Program-made: the position numbers and the translations under genes
Source: Spirochaetota bacterium
GTDB taxonomy: Bacteria > Spirochaetota > Spirochaetia > Treponematales > UBA12059
DNA: 12,330 nucleotides
Assembly: GCA_022709445.1 (NCBI GenBank)
Contig: JAKLIU010000031.1
Span: 1 to 12,330 of the forward strand
Direction: 5' to 3'
The notes under the pieces: model-generated
What the model saw: the letters and a program-made list of their open reading frames with translations, nothing else
Database searches by the model: none
What the model was told of the DNA's origin: nothing
Part shown: positions 1-6,303 of the stretch, piece after piece
How positions within the stretch are numbered: position 1 is the stretch's first letter
How the letters are laid out: each line of letters opens with the position of its first letter

Positions 1-774
1 GAGCGCCCCGACCCGTCCCGGCAGGGCGCCGGCGGCGCTCCCGTAGGGCAGGAGGCAGGCTGCCGCGCGCTCCCCGTCCATGCCGTACCAGGCCATGTAG
101 CGGTTGAGCCGGTCCGCGTTCTGCGCGTCGGCGTCCATGCCCAGGGCGCGCTCCGCGATGACCCGGTCCCGCGGGGCCAGGGCTGCCGCGGCGGCGTAGG
201 CCGAGGAAAAGTAGAACTTATCAAGCTCCAGTTCCAGTTCGAAGAGGTTGCCGCGCTCGACGGCTTCCGGCAACCCGGCCGCCACCAGCCGCGCGTACGG
301 GGTTCCCGCCAGCGCGTCGGCCATTTCTCCCGCGTCTGCGGCCACCAGCATGGCATCCAGGTCCAGGGCGTTCACCAGGGGCACGCGATCCGCGTAGCCC
401 GCATGTCCCACGGGATCTCCGCCGCGGACCACCCCGTCGAACCACAGCCTCAGGATGTCCTTGAGCCTGTCCACCTCGAAGCGCAGGGTGAGGGCGAGGA
501 AAAAGGACCGTACCGGTTCGCGGGACCAACGTACCAGTTCCAGGAACACGCGCGCCTCGTCTGCATAGAGGGAAGCCTCGCAGGCGCGCAGGTCCCCGGT
601 GGCCGCGAGCGACGCCTCCAGGGACTCGAACCGGGTGCCCCGGAGCTGGAGCATGGCCTCCGGGAGCGACTTTGCCCGCACCATCTCCCCAATGCGATCC
701 GCGTCCAGGAGCGCGGCGGTCCGGGCCTTGAGTTTCGCGTTGAGAAAGGCGTAGGTGGCGAGCGGCGAGGCCAT
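1..774 (-). CDS. A/V-type ATPase subunit C (AC39/V0d family), 3' end outside the window
   Basis: The frame is open from an ATG at 774 to the left edge, giving 258 residues without a stop. Families of this type usually have about 320-350 residues, so the C-terminus is missing here. The N-terminus (Y8, then FLNAKLKAR) and a later stretch, RFEVDRLKDILR, resemble the AC39 pattern in which a helical repeat carries a 'D/NLK.ilR' motif. The product is mainly helical with no membrane segment. In A/V-ATPases this subunit links the central rotor shaft to the membrane ring. It follows the stalk-subunit gene by only 4 nt, which indicates co-transcription and probable translational coupling. A purine-rich ggggcgcgctgaag lies upstream but is a poor Shine-Dalgarno. 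Recognition is from sequence pattern only; family fairly sure, exact start moderately sure. Confidence 0.8.
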   Translation of the reverse strand, partial: MASPLATYAFLNAKLKARTAALLDADRIGEMVRAKSLPEAMLQLRGTRFESLEASLAATGDLRACEASLYADEARVFLELVRWSREPVRSFFLALTLRFEVDRLKDILRLWFDGVVRGGDPVGHAGYADRVPLVNALDLDAMLVAADAGEMADALAGTPYARLVAAGLPEAVERGNLFELELELDKFYFSSAYAAAAALAPRDRVIAERALGMDADAQNADRLNRYMAWYGMDGERAAACLLPYGSAAGALPGRVGAL

Positions 775-778
775 GGCT

Positions 779-1105
779 TCAGCGCGCCCCCGGATCGGGG
801 TTCGCGACCGCGTCCAGCACCCGGGCCGCCAGGCGATCCAGTTCGGGTTCGCGCTTGGCGTACCACGCTTCCGCTTCCGCCCGCGCGGCGGCCTTGCCGG
901 CCTCCAGCAACGCCGCGGCTTCCGATCTCGCGGCCTCCAGGCGTTCCCGGATCAGGGCCGCGGCCCGTTCCCGGGCTTCGTGCACCGTGGCTTCCGCCGC
1001 CCGGTCCGCGTTCGCGCGCACGGCCGCGGCATCGGCCTTGGCCCGTTCCATGCGCTCCCTGGCTTCACGCTCCGCGCCGAGGACTCTCTCGACTACGTCT
1101 TTCAT
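779..1105 (-). CDS. A/V-type ATPase peripheral-stalk subunit (G/H type coiled coil)
   Basis: This 108-residue protein is almost one continuous amphipathic helix rich in Ala, Glu and Arg, with repeated AREEA/RAEA-like heptads and no glycine or proline until the last few residues. That is the build of the small G/H (AhaH/NtpF) stalk subunit, which pairs with subunit E to form the peripheral stator of A/V-type ATPases. I chose the ATG at 1105 because AGGAA lies 9 nt upstream (1115-1119). The GTG at 1114, in the same frame, would overlap that ribosome-binding site. Subunit C follows after 4 nt, so this is probably the first gene of the ATPase operon. A coiled coil alone could belong to another protein, and a shortened subunit E is possible; the neighbour makes the ATPase call likely. 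Confidence 0.75.
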   Translation of the reverse strand: MKDVVERVLGAEREARERMERAKADAAAVRANADRAAEATVHEARERAAALIRERLEAARSEAAALLEAGKAAARAEAEAWYAKREPELDRLAARVLDAVANPDPGAR

Positions 1106-1129
1106 GATGAACACTTCCTGTGCGTTTCA

Positions 1130-1158
1130 ATGCTATACCTCGGGAAGAAAAATGTACA
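1130..1158 (-). promoter_or_regulatory. Candidate sigma-70 promoter of the ATPase operon
   Basis: On the minus strand TGTACA (1158-1153) and TAGCAT (1135-1130) are separated by 17 nt; each matches four of six consensus bases. The implied start near 1123 leaves a leader of about 18 nt that contains the AGGAA at 1115-1119. An overlapping alternative -10 is TATAGC. Read by eye, so tentative. Confidence 0.4.
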
Positions 1159-1219
1159 GCGTCCGGCCATCCCCGGGCCGGCATCGGCCGCGCAGGATAC
1201 GGCGGCATGCGCCCGGCCG

Positions 1220-1249
1220 TTGGCGACGCCCGGAGCTTCGTGCTACCAT
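1220..1249 (+). promoter_or_regulatory. Candidate extended -10 promoter abutting the start codon
   Basis: TTGGCG (1220-1225) and TACCAT (1244-1249) are 18 nt apart, and TGC precedes the -10 (a TGn extended -10). Five bases after the -10 comes the A of the ATG at 1255, so the transcript would begin at or next to the start codon. Partial consensus matches in GC-rich DNA keep confidence low. Confidence 0.35.
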
Positions 1250-1254
1250 GGGCC

Positions 1255-1698
1255 ATGGACTGCGGCATCACCAAGCAGACAGACGGCCGCGACGCCTACT
1301 ACACCATCCGCTGGTCGCCCATCGCCAAGGCGAACAAGTTCGACATACGCGCCAAGGTGCCCGCCATGGGCGGCGTCGCCGAGCTGTACTTCAAGGACGA
1401 CCACGGCAAGCTCAACCTCTACATGCTCGCGCGTTCCTACTACGGCGGCCTGCGGGCGACCCTGCGCGTGGCCACCGACCCGGAGGAAGAGAAGGACGAG
1501 CGCCGGCGCGCCGTCCTCCTGGCCCACGAAGGGGAGATCTACTACAGGTACGCGCTCATGGAATCCCAGGACGACATGACGGACATCGTCTACTTCTTCC
1601 TGACCACCTACTCGCCAAAAGCCGACATCCCCCACTCAAACCGCTACGAGCGCATCTTCGTCAAGGAACTGGACGAAGGCCACCTGGTCACCGTGTAG
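1255..1698 (+). CDS. Uncharacterised protein at the head of the flagellar rod cluster
   Basis: I do not recognise this 147-residue protein. It has no signal peptide or membrane segment and looks like a small soluble alternating beta/alpha protein: it opens MDCGITKQTDGRDAYYTIRW, has a charged middle (DPEEEKDERRR, about residues 79-89) and ends FVKELDEGHLVTV. The frame stays open upstream to 1120, but the upstream residues are Pro/Gly/Ala/Arg-rich and look non-coding. The ATG at 1255 has no Shine-Dalgarno. An in-frame GTG at 1240 has GGAG only 4 nt before it and is the main alternative start (152 residues). It is 61 nt upstream of flgF on the same strand, which suggests, without proving, a role in flagellar assembly or its control. 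From memory, other spirochaetes also carry an uncharacterised gene beside this rod pair; this was not checked. Confidence 0.72.
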   Translation: MDCGITKQTDGRDAYYTIRWSPIAKANKFDIRAKVPAMGGVAELYFKDDHGKLNLYMLARSYYGGLRATLRVATDPEEEKDERRRAVLLAHEGEIYYRYALMESQDDMTDIVYFFLTTYSPKADIPHSNRYERIFVKELDEGHLVTV

Positions 1699-1709
1699 CC
1701 CGTCCCGGT

Positions 1710-1737
1710 TCAAGGAACGCCCCCGAAACGCCGATAT
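1710..1737 (+). promoter_or_regulatory. Candidate sigma-28 (FliA-type) promoter of flgF
   Basis: GCCGATAT at 1730-1737 matches seven of eight bases of the FliA -10 element GCCGATAA. TCAA at 1710-1713 lies 16 nt upstream, against a consensus TAAA with 15 nt. The predicted start near 1744 falls just before the GGAGG at 1748-1752. Sigma-28 control of flagellar genes is known biology; its use here is inference. Confidence 0.38.
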
Positions 1738-1759
1738 CAGGAATGATGGAGGCACGCCC

Positions 1760-2608
1760 ATGATTCGGGGATGGTACACGGGAGCGAGCGGCATGGCCGC
1801 CCAGCAGGTCAGGCTCGACGCGATAGCCAACAACCTCGCCAACGTCGACACCGACGGCTACAAGCGGGACGTGGCGGTGCACAAGGCCTTCGCCCAGCTC
1901 CTCCTCAGGCGCATGGACGACGACGGCGTGGTGCTCCATGCCCTGGGTTCCGGCGATTACGCCCCCATGATAGGCAAGCTGGGCACCGGCGTGGAGACCA
2001 ACGAGCTCTTCACCGAGTTCGAGCAGGGCGCCCTCAAGGGCACCGACAGCGACTTCGACATCGCCCTGGACGGCAAGGGCTGGCTGTGCATCCAGACCCC
2101 CTACGGCGAGCGCTACACCCGCAACGGTTCCTTCATCCTGGGCAAGGAAGGCTATCTGGAAACCAAGGAAGGCTACCCCGTGCTGGGCGAGAACGGCCCC
2201 ATCTACGTGAAGGCCAACAACTTCCAGGTGGACAAGGACGGCCGGGTCTGGGTCAACGCCGACTACCTGGAGGATCCGGAAGCCCTGGTGGGCCGCGAGG
2301 ACAACGAGTGGGCCAACCCCATGCTCCTGGACCGCCTCAAGATAGTCGATTTCGAGCTGGACCGCTTCATCGCCAAGCAGGGTTCCAGCATGTGGAAAGA
2401 CACCGAGCTCTCCGGCCCCGCCCGCGTGATGGAAGGCGAAGCCCGTCCGACCGTGCTCCAGGGTTTCACCGAGGCCTCCAACGTGAACCCCATCACGGAG
2501 ATGGTGCGCATGATCGAGGTCAACCGCGCCTACGAGGCCAACCAGAAGAGCATCCAGACGGAGGACGCGTCCCTCGGCAAGCTCATCAACGAGGTCGCCA
2601 AGCTCTGA
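1760..2608 (+). CDS. flgF: Flagellar basal-body rod protein FlgF (FlgF/FlgG family)
   Basis: This 282-residue protein has the family N-terminus, with the ASGM motif (9-12) and the ANNLANVDTDGYKR block (23-36). It also has the family C-terminus, in which EMVRMIEVNRAYEANQKSIQ forms the second half of the D0 coiled coil. The middle carries the usual FlgE/F/G core (GDGFF-like segment as DGKGWLCIQ, then YTRNGSF). It is exported by the flagellar type III apparatus, so the lack of a signal peptide is expected, and it forms part of the proximal rod. The ATG at 1760 has GGAGG at 1748-1752, 7 nt upstream. The opening IRGWYTGASGM and its position before a second, more canonical paralogue favour FlgF over FlgG; some spirochaete annotations call this gene flhO. 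flgG follows after 82 nt. Confidence 0.92.
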   Translation: MIRGWYTGASGMAAQQVRLDAIANNLANVDTDGYKRDVAVHKAFAQLLLRRMDDDGVVLHALGSGDYAPMIGKLGTGVETNELFTEFEQGALKGTDSDFDIALDGKGWLCIQTPYGERYTRNGSFILGKEGYLETKEGYPVLGENGPIYVKANNFQVDKDGRVWVNADYLEDPEALVGREDNEWANPMLLDRLKIVDFELDRFIAKQGSSMWKDTELSGPARVMEGEARPTVLQGFTEASNVNPITEMVRMIEVNRAYEANQKSIQTEDASLGKLINEVAKL

Positions 2609-2616
2609 TCCTTTCC

Positions 2617-2644
2617 TAATCCGATCGGCCTGAACCGCCGATGA
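2617..2644 (+). promoter_or_regulatory. Candidate sigma-28-like promoter of flgG
   Basis: TAAT (2617-2620) and GCCGATGA (2637-2644) are separated by 16 nt, the same spacing as the site before flgF, and resemble TAAA/GCCGATAA. Start would be near 2651, leaving a leader of about 40 nt. The site overlaps a 6-bp inverted repeat (ATCGGC 2624-2629, GCCGAT 2637-2642), so the GCCGAT could instead be one arm of a hairpin. Confidence 0.28.
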
Positions 2645-2690
2645 TTGAACGAGCGCCGCCCGCGGCAGACGGGGCGGCAAGGGAGCGCAT

Positions 2691-3485
2691 ATGGTACGGA
2701 GCCTGTGGACGGCAGCCAGCGGCATGATAGGCCAGCAGGCGAGCATCGATACGATCTCGAACAACCTCGCCAACGTCAACACGGCCGGCTTCAAGCGCAT
2801 GCGCGCGGATTTCGAGGACCTGATCTACCAGACCGTGCGCGTGGCGGGCACCCCGGCCACCGAGGACACGGTGGTGCCGGTCCCCACCCAGATGGGCCAC
2901 GGCGTCAAGCTGGCCGCCACCCAGCGCCAGTTCACCCAGGGCAACCTGCAGAACACCGAGAACATATCCGACATCGCCATCATGGGCGACGGCTTCTTCC
3001 GCATCCTCATGTACGACGGCAGCTACGCCTACACCCGCGACGGCTCGTTCAAGATCGACTCCAACGGCCAGCTGGTCACCAGCAACGGCTACAAGCTCAT
3101 GCCGGAGGTGGTCCTGCCGGAAAACTTCATCCCCGAGACCCTGAGCATCAGCCAGGACGGCCGCATCAGCGTCAAGGTTCCCGGCCAGGACGACCCGGTC
3201 GACGTGGGCCGCCTGGAGCTGTACCGCTTCCCCAACCCGGTGGGCCTGACCGCCGTGGGCGAGAACCTGTTCAAGCTGTCCAACGCCTCCGGCGACCCCC
3301 TGCCCGGCAGGCCCGGCTTCGACGGCATGGGCAAGACCATCCACAAGTTCCTGGAGATGTCCAACGTGTCGGTGGTGCGGGAGATGGTGAACATGATCGT
3401 GGCCCAGCGCGCCTACGAGTTCAATTCAAAGGCCATCCAGACCAGCGACAGCATGCTGGGCACGGCCACCAACCTCAAGAGGTAA
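2691..3485 (+). CDS. flgG: Flagellar distal rod protein FlgG
   Basis: At 264 residues the length matches FlgG (about 260). The N-terminus has the LWTAASGM motif (5-12) and the SNNLANVNTAGFKR block (23-36). The core contains GDGFFRI and YTRDGSF segments. The C-terminal EMVNMIVAQRAYEFNSKAIQ followed by SDSMLGTATNLKR is the classic FlgG ending. It builds the distal rod in the periplasm, exported by the flagellar type III apparatus without a cleaved signal. The ATG at 2691 has GGGAG at 2681-2685, 5 nt upstream. The last codons carry the ribosome-binding site of the next gene, so flgG and flgJ are translated as a unit. Nothing is truncated. Confidence 0.96.
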   Translation: MVRSLWTAASGMIGQQASIDTISNNLANVNTAGFKRMRADFEDLIYQTVRVAGTPATEDTVVPVPTQMGHGVKLAATQRQFTQGNLQNTENISDIAIMGDGFFRILMYDGSYAYTRDGSFKIDSNGQLVTSNGYKLMPEVVLPENFIPETLSISQDGRISVKVPGQDDPVDVGRLELYRFPNPVGLTAVGENLFKLSNASGDPLPGRPGFDGMGKTIHKFLEMSNVSVVREMVNMIVAQRAYEFNSKAIQTSDSMLGTATNLKR

Positions 3486-3491
3486 GCCGGA

Positions 3492-3839
3492 ATGACCATC
3501 GACGCGGCCACCCTGTCCTACCAGTCCCGTCCCTTCGCCGTTCCGGCCGCCCTCCAGGGTACCGGTGCCAGTCTCGCGCCAAACGCCGCCATAGACCGGT
3601 CCAGCAAGCTGTACGAGCAGTGCCGCGAGTTCGAGGGGCTCTTCGTGGAGATGATGCTCAAGGAGATGCGCGCCACGCTCAGCAAGGATTCGGACATCCT
3701 GGACGGCGGACAGGCGGAGGAGATCTTCGAGGACATGCTCTACCAGGAGTACGCCAAGGGCATGACCAAAAGCTCAAACTTCGGGCTGGCCGACAAGGTC
3801 TACCTGGAACTGCTCCGCGGCGGCGCTTCCGCGGGCTGA
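3492..3839 (+). CDS. flgJ: FlgJ-like rod-binding protein without a muramidase domain
   Basis: This 115-residue protein has a disordered first third and then the rod-binding domain (about 40-110). The block KLYEQCREFEGLFVEMMLKEMR, followed by an EEIFEDMLYQEYAKGM helix, is the signature of the N-terminal half of FlgJ. The peptidoglycan-hydrolase half present in enterobacterial FlgJ (total about 310 residues) is absent, as is common in lineages where a separate enzyme opens the wall. Its expected job is to cap or scaffold rod assembly by binding FlgG-type subunits in the periplasm. The ribosome-binding site AGAGG (3478-3482) sits in the last codons and stop of flgG, 9 nt before the ATG, so expression is coupled to flgG. 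It is the last gene of the cluster; the next gene is convergent. Confidence 0.9.
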   Translation: MTIDAATLSYQSRPFAVPAALQGTGASLAPNAAIDRSSKLYEQCREFEGLFVEMMLKEMRATLSKDSDILDGGQAEEIFEDMLYQEYAKGMTKSSNFGLADKVYLELLRGGASAG

Positions 3840-3867
3840 GACTCCCCCTCAGGCTTCCCGGAAGGCT

Positions 3868-3896
3868 ATGCGCGCGCGCCAGGCGCGCCGGCGCAT
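3868..3896. terminator. Strong GC hairpin between convergent genes
   Basis: ATGCGC (3868-3873) and GCGCGC (3874-3879) pair with GCGCGC (3883-3888) and GCGCAT (3891-3896) around a CAG loop, with a two-base bulge at 3889-3890: 12 bp in all. It lies between the stop of flgJ and the stop of the convergent lipoprotein gene, touching the latter's TGA. No T-run follows on either strand, so it may act as a bidirectional pause, a Rho-assisted end or an mRNA 3'-end stabiliser rather than a classic intrinsic terminator. Confidence 0.5.
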
Positions 3897-4849
3897 CAGC
3901 CGCACTGCAGGATCATCCATGCGTCGTCGAAATTTTTCTCTTTCAGGTCTCCCCGGCGTATCCAGAAATACAGCATGCCGCCGTCGCCCCACATCATGCC
4001 GCTCGAGTCCACGCTGTCCACCTGCAGCAGCAGGATCCAGTCGCCGGCGCCGCGCTCCAGAGCCTCCGCACGCGGGTCCGCGTAGCCGCTCCCGTCGCCC
4101 AGGTAGAGGCCGTTGCTCGCCAGCTCGCAGTCGAGTTCCATCTCATTCTGGATGACGTCCGGATACCCGAACATCCTGCATACCGGCTGCCGCTCCATCG
4201 AAAATCCGCCGGCGACCCAGTCATCCATGAAGTCCAGGTAATCCATATCGCTGTCTCCAGCCATGCCCAGGCCGGCGGATCGCGCCGTGAACGGGGAAGG
4301 GAAGGAACGCGAGACGGCCGCCCGCATCGGCGTCGCGGCGAAACGCGCGTACTCCGGGAGGTCCGGCGGGAATTCAGCCTCCGCGAGCGGTTCCGCGGTC
4401 GGCGCTGCGTACACTACCTTCCAGCTTCCCTTGTCCAGCGGATCGAAGCCCCAGGTGCCCTGTTCCGCGTCGTAGAAAAAGTACAGCATGCCGTCGTCCG
4501 GCAAACCCGCGTCGCGCGCCTCGGGCGGCAGCCGGGAGCAGTCGATCTGGGCGATGAACGACAGGCTCTTCCCGTTCCACGCCGGCCACTCGAAGCCAGG
4601 CGGCATGCGGGGCTTGCCGCCCACGGTCGCGGCCCCGTCCGGTGCGTCCGCCCCGCCCGGTGAGCCGGCCGGATGCAGGCGGACCGACGGCAGCCCGGTG
4701 TCCCAGATGGCTCCGGAGTACGCATCCAAGCCGTGGAACCGCGTCAGCTCGAGGAATCGCCGCTTCTCGGCCGTGTCCAGAGACGCGTCGGATGACGCGC
4801 AGCCTGCGAAGAGGATGACGGCCGAAAGGATCGCAAACGGTTTCATCAT
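3896..4849 (-). CDS. DUF1963 (YwqG-type) lipoprotein
   Basis: The first 17 residues form a lipoprotein signal: MMK, a hydrophobic stretch, and a lipobox LFAGC with the lipidated Cys at 17. The rest shows the DUF1963/YwqG pattern: GGKPRMPPGFEWP (78-90), LSFIAQIDC (96-104), and GMLYFFYD (120-127). Later come CRMFGYPDVIQNEME and a C-terminal block with LLLQVDS, MMWGDGGMLYFWI and a closing FDDAW..LQ. The family is widespread, mostly cytoplasmic and without an established biochemical role, so the function is unknown. A lipidated, presumably periplasmic or surface form is less usual. It starts 7 nt after the stop of the aminopeptidase gene and has no clear Shine-Dalgarno, so it probably relies on translational coupling. 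A double ATG (4849 and 4846) leaves the start ambiguous by one residue. Confidence 0.85.
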   Translation of the reverse strand: MMKPFAILSAVILFAGCASSDASLDTAEKRRFLELTRFHGLDAYSGAIWDTGLPSVRLHPAGSPGGADAPDGAATVGGKPRMPPGFEWPAWNGKSLSFIAQIDCSRLPPEARDAGLPDDGMLYFFYDAEQGTWGFDPLDKGSWKVVYAAPTAEPLAEAEFPPDLPEYARFAATPMRAAVSRSFPSPFTARSAGLGMAGDSDMDYLDFMDDWVAGGFSMERQPVCRMFGYPDVIQNEMELDCELASNGLYLGDGSGYADPRAEALERGAGDWILLLQVDSVDSSGMMWGDGGMLYFWIRRGDLKEKNFDDAWMILQCG

Positions 4850-4856
4850 GCAGCCG

Positions 4857-6251
4857 TCATGGCAGGCGGAAGGCTTCCATGGCCGCCACCGACTTGTCGA
4901 AGGGTTTTCCCAGCCGCCGCGCGCCCGATCCGGTGACCAGCCAGTCTTCCTCGTTCCTGAACCCGCCCAGGCCTTTCCAGCCGTCCAGTTCGCCGTATTC
5001 GATGAATTGCGCGAACTTCCCGGCGGCCTTCCAGCGCTCGATCAAGCCTTCGATGAAGTAGATTCCCGGCTCCACCGTCAGCACCATGCCCGGTTTGACC
5101 GGCTTGGCCATGCGCAGGCTCTTGAGGCCGAACTGCGTGCTGCGCGGCTCGCCGTCGTAACCGACCAGCAATTCCCCCAGGCCTTCCATGTCGTGCACGT
5201 CGAGCCCCATCTGGTGCCCCAGCCCATGCGGAAAGAACAGGGCATGCGCCCCGGCTGCCACGGCCTCTTCCGGGTCTCCCTTCATGAGGCCAAGCCCCGC
5301 CAGTCCCGTCGCTATGGCCCGGGCCGCAGCGAAGTGGGCCTCCCGGTACGGTACGCCCGGCCTGATGGCGGACACCGCCGCCCGGCCCGCCTCCAGCACG
5401 ATCCCGTAGACCGCGCGCTGCCTGTCGTCGTACCTGCCGCCGATGGGGAAGGTGCTGGTCAGGTCGCCCGCGTATCCGTCGTCGGTCTCCGCCCCGGCAT
5501 CCAGGAGGAACATGCCGCCGTCCGCCAGGGTGTTGCCGTACCCGTGGTTGTGCAGCACGGCGCCCCTGGTCGTCGCGATGGGCGGAAACGAGGGCATCCC
5601 GCCCCCGGCCAGGGCCACCCGGTATGCGGCGGCCATCAGCTCAGCTTCGGTCATGCCCGCTCGCGCTGCCCGGACGACCTCCAGGTGCATGTCTATGGAT
5701 ATGTCCACCGCCCGCTCGATGCGCCCGATCTCGCGGTCTTCCTTGATCTCCCTGAGGGCAATCGCCGCCCGCACCAGGGGCATGGACGCGCCCGAGGCGA
5801 CGGCCCCCGGATCGGTTCCCGCCAGCGCTGCCAGCTCGGCGGCCGTTTCCGCGCGGTAGGGCGGCAGGTAGAGGAGACGCCTGCCCGCGCAGTCGGCTGC
5901 CAGGCGGTCCCGAGGCGATACCCGCTCCACGCCGGCGGAGTCGGCCTGTTCCCGCACCGACGGCCGGGGGCCGGTCCACACCAGCATGTCCTCGGTCAGC
6001 TCGTCGGCGTACAGGGTCGACTCGCCCGTCGCCAGGTCGACGGTCGCCGCCAGGTCCGGCTCTGCCAGGGCGAAAAAGTACAGGAAGCTGGAATCCTGCC
6101 TGAAGCGGTAGGCGTTGTCCGGGTAGTTCATGGGACTCTCGCGGTTGCCGGGGAACACGAGCAGTCCGTTCCGGAGCGACGGGTCGTCCCCGGCGGCCAG
6201 CGAGGAGAGGAGCGCCTTCCGGCGCGACGAGTGGACTGATGGTTCGAACAT
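4857..6251 (-). CDS. pepP: Xaa-Pro aminopeptidase (aminopeptidase P, M24B)
   Basis: This enzyme removes the N-terminal residue from peptides with proline second. Counting from the ATG at 6251 (464 residues), the N-terminal aminopeptidase-P domain includes SSRRKALL (8-15) and FRQDSSFLYF (50-59). The M24 pita-bread domain supplies the two-metal site: D251 (in LLDAGAE), D263 (in GDLTSTFP), H346 (in PHGLGHQMGLDVHD), E394 (in TVEPG) and E434 (in RNEED). H234 and H353 match the accessory histidines of the family. All ligands are present, so it should be active, in the cytoplasm. The frame opens at a TTG at 6287, but that TTG belongs to a better-matching -35 element. ATG 6260 and ATG 6251 lack a Shine-Dalgarno; 6251 begins directly at the conserved N-terminus. 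Its own promoter probably lies within the 52 nt after the TPR gene, with possible read-through from it. Confidence 0.94.
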   Translation of the reverse strand: MFEPSVHSSRRKALLSSLAAGDDPSLRNGLLVFPGNRESPMNYPDNAYRFRQDSSFLYFFALAEPDLAATVDLATGESTLYADELTEDMLVWTGPRPSVREQADSAGVERVSPRDRLAADCAGRRLLYLPPYRAETAAELAALAGTDPGAVASGASMPLVRAAIALREIKEDREIGRIERAVDISIDMHLEVVRAARAGMTEAELMAAAYRVALAGGGMPSFPPIATTRGAVLHNHGYGNTLADGGMFLLDAGAETDDGYAGDLTSTFPIGGRYDDRQRAVYGIVLEAGRAAVSAIRPGVPYREAHFAAARAIATGLAGLGLMKGDPEEAVAAGAHALFFPHGLGHQMGLDVHDMEGLGELLVGYDGEPRSTQFGLKSLRMAKPVKPGMVLTVEPGIYFIEGLIERWKAAGKFAQFIEYGELDGWKGLGGFRNEEDWLVTGSGARRLGKPFDKSVAAMEAFRLP

Positions 6252-6258
6252 GGGGAGC

Positions 6259-6287
6259 ATGGTAGCGCCGGCCCGGCGGGCCGTCAA
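6259..6287 (-). promoter_or_regulatory. Candidate promoter with internal dyad, directly before pepP
   Basis: On the minus strand TTGACG (6287-6282) and TACCAT (6264-6259) are 17 nt apart. Seven bases separate the -10 from the A of ATG 6251, so the transcript may be leaderless. The spacer holds a perfect 5-bp dyad, GGCCC and GGGCC around a 3-nt centre (6270-6282), which could be an operator or a hairpin just after the TPR gene. Confidence 0.42.
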
Positions 6288-6303
6288 CCGAGCTGGCGGA
6301 GCC

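Noticed and set aside
1176..1189. A 5-bp GGCCG/CGGCC inverted repeat in the gap between the ATPase and flagellar operons
   Set aside because: Short GC stems like this are expected by chance at this base composition, and it coincides with no promoter element.
1688..2800. A 370-codon minus-strand open frame opposite flgF
   Set aside because: It is antisense to a certain flagellar gene, with no ribosome-binding site and no recognisable domain.
2645..4663. A 672-codon plus-strand open frame over flgG, flgJ and the lipoprotein gene
   Set aside because: It is out of frame with three well-recognised genes, its translation is Arg/Pro/Gly/His-rich low-complexity, and it is a product of high GC.
4488..6239. 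A 583-codon plus-strand open frame opposite the aminopeptidase gene
   Set aside because: The minus strand encodes a complete M24B enzyme with all metal ligands; the plus-strand translation matches nothing and has antisense-like composition.
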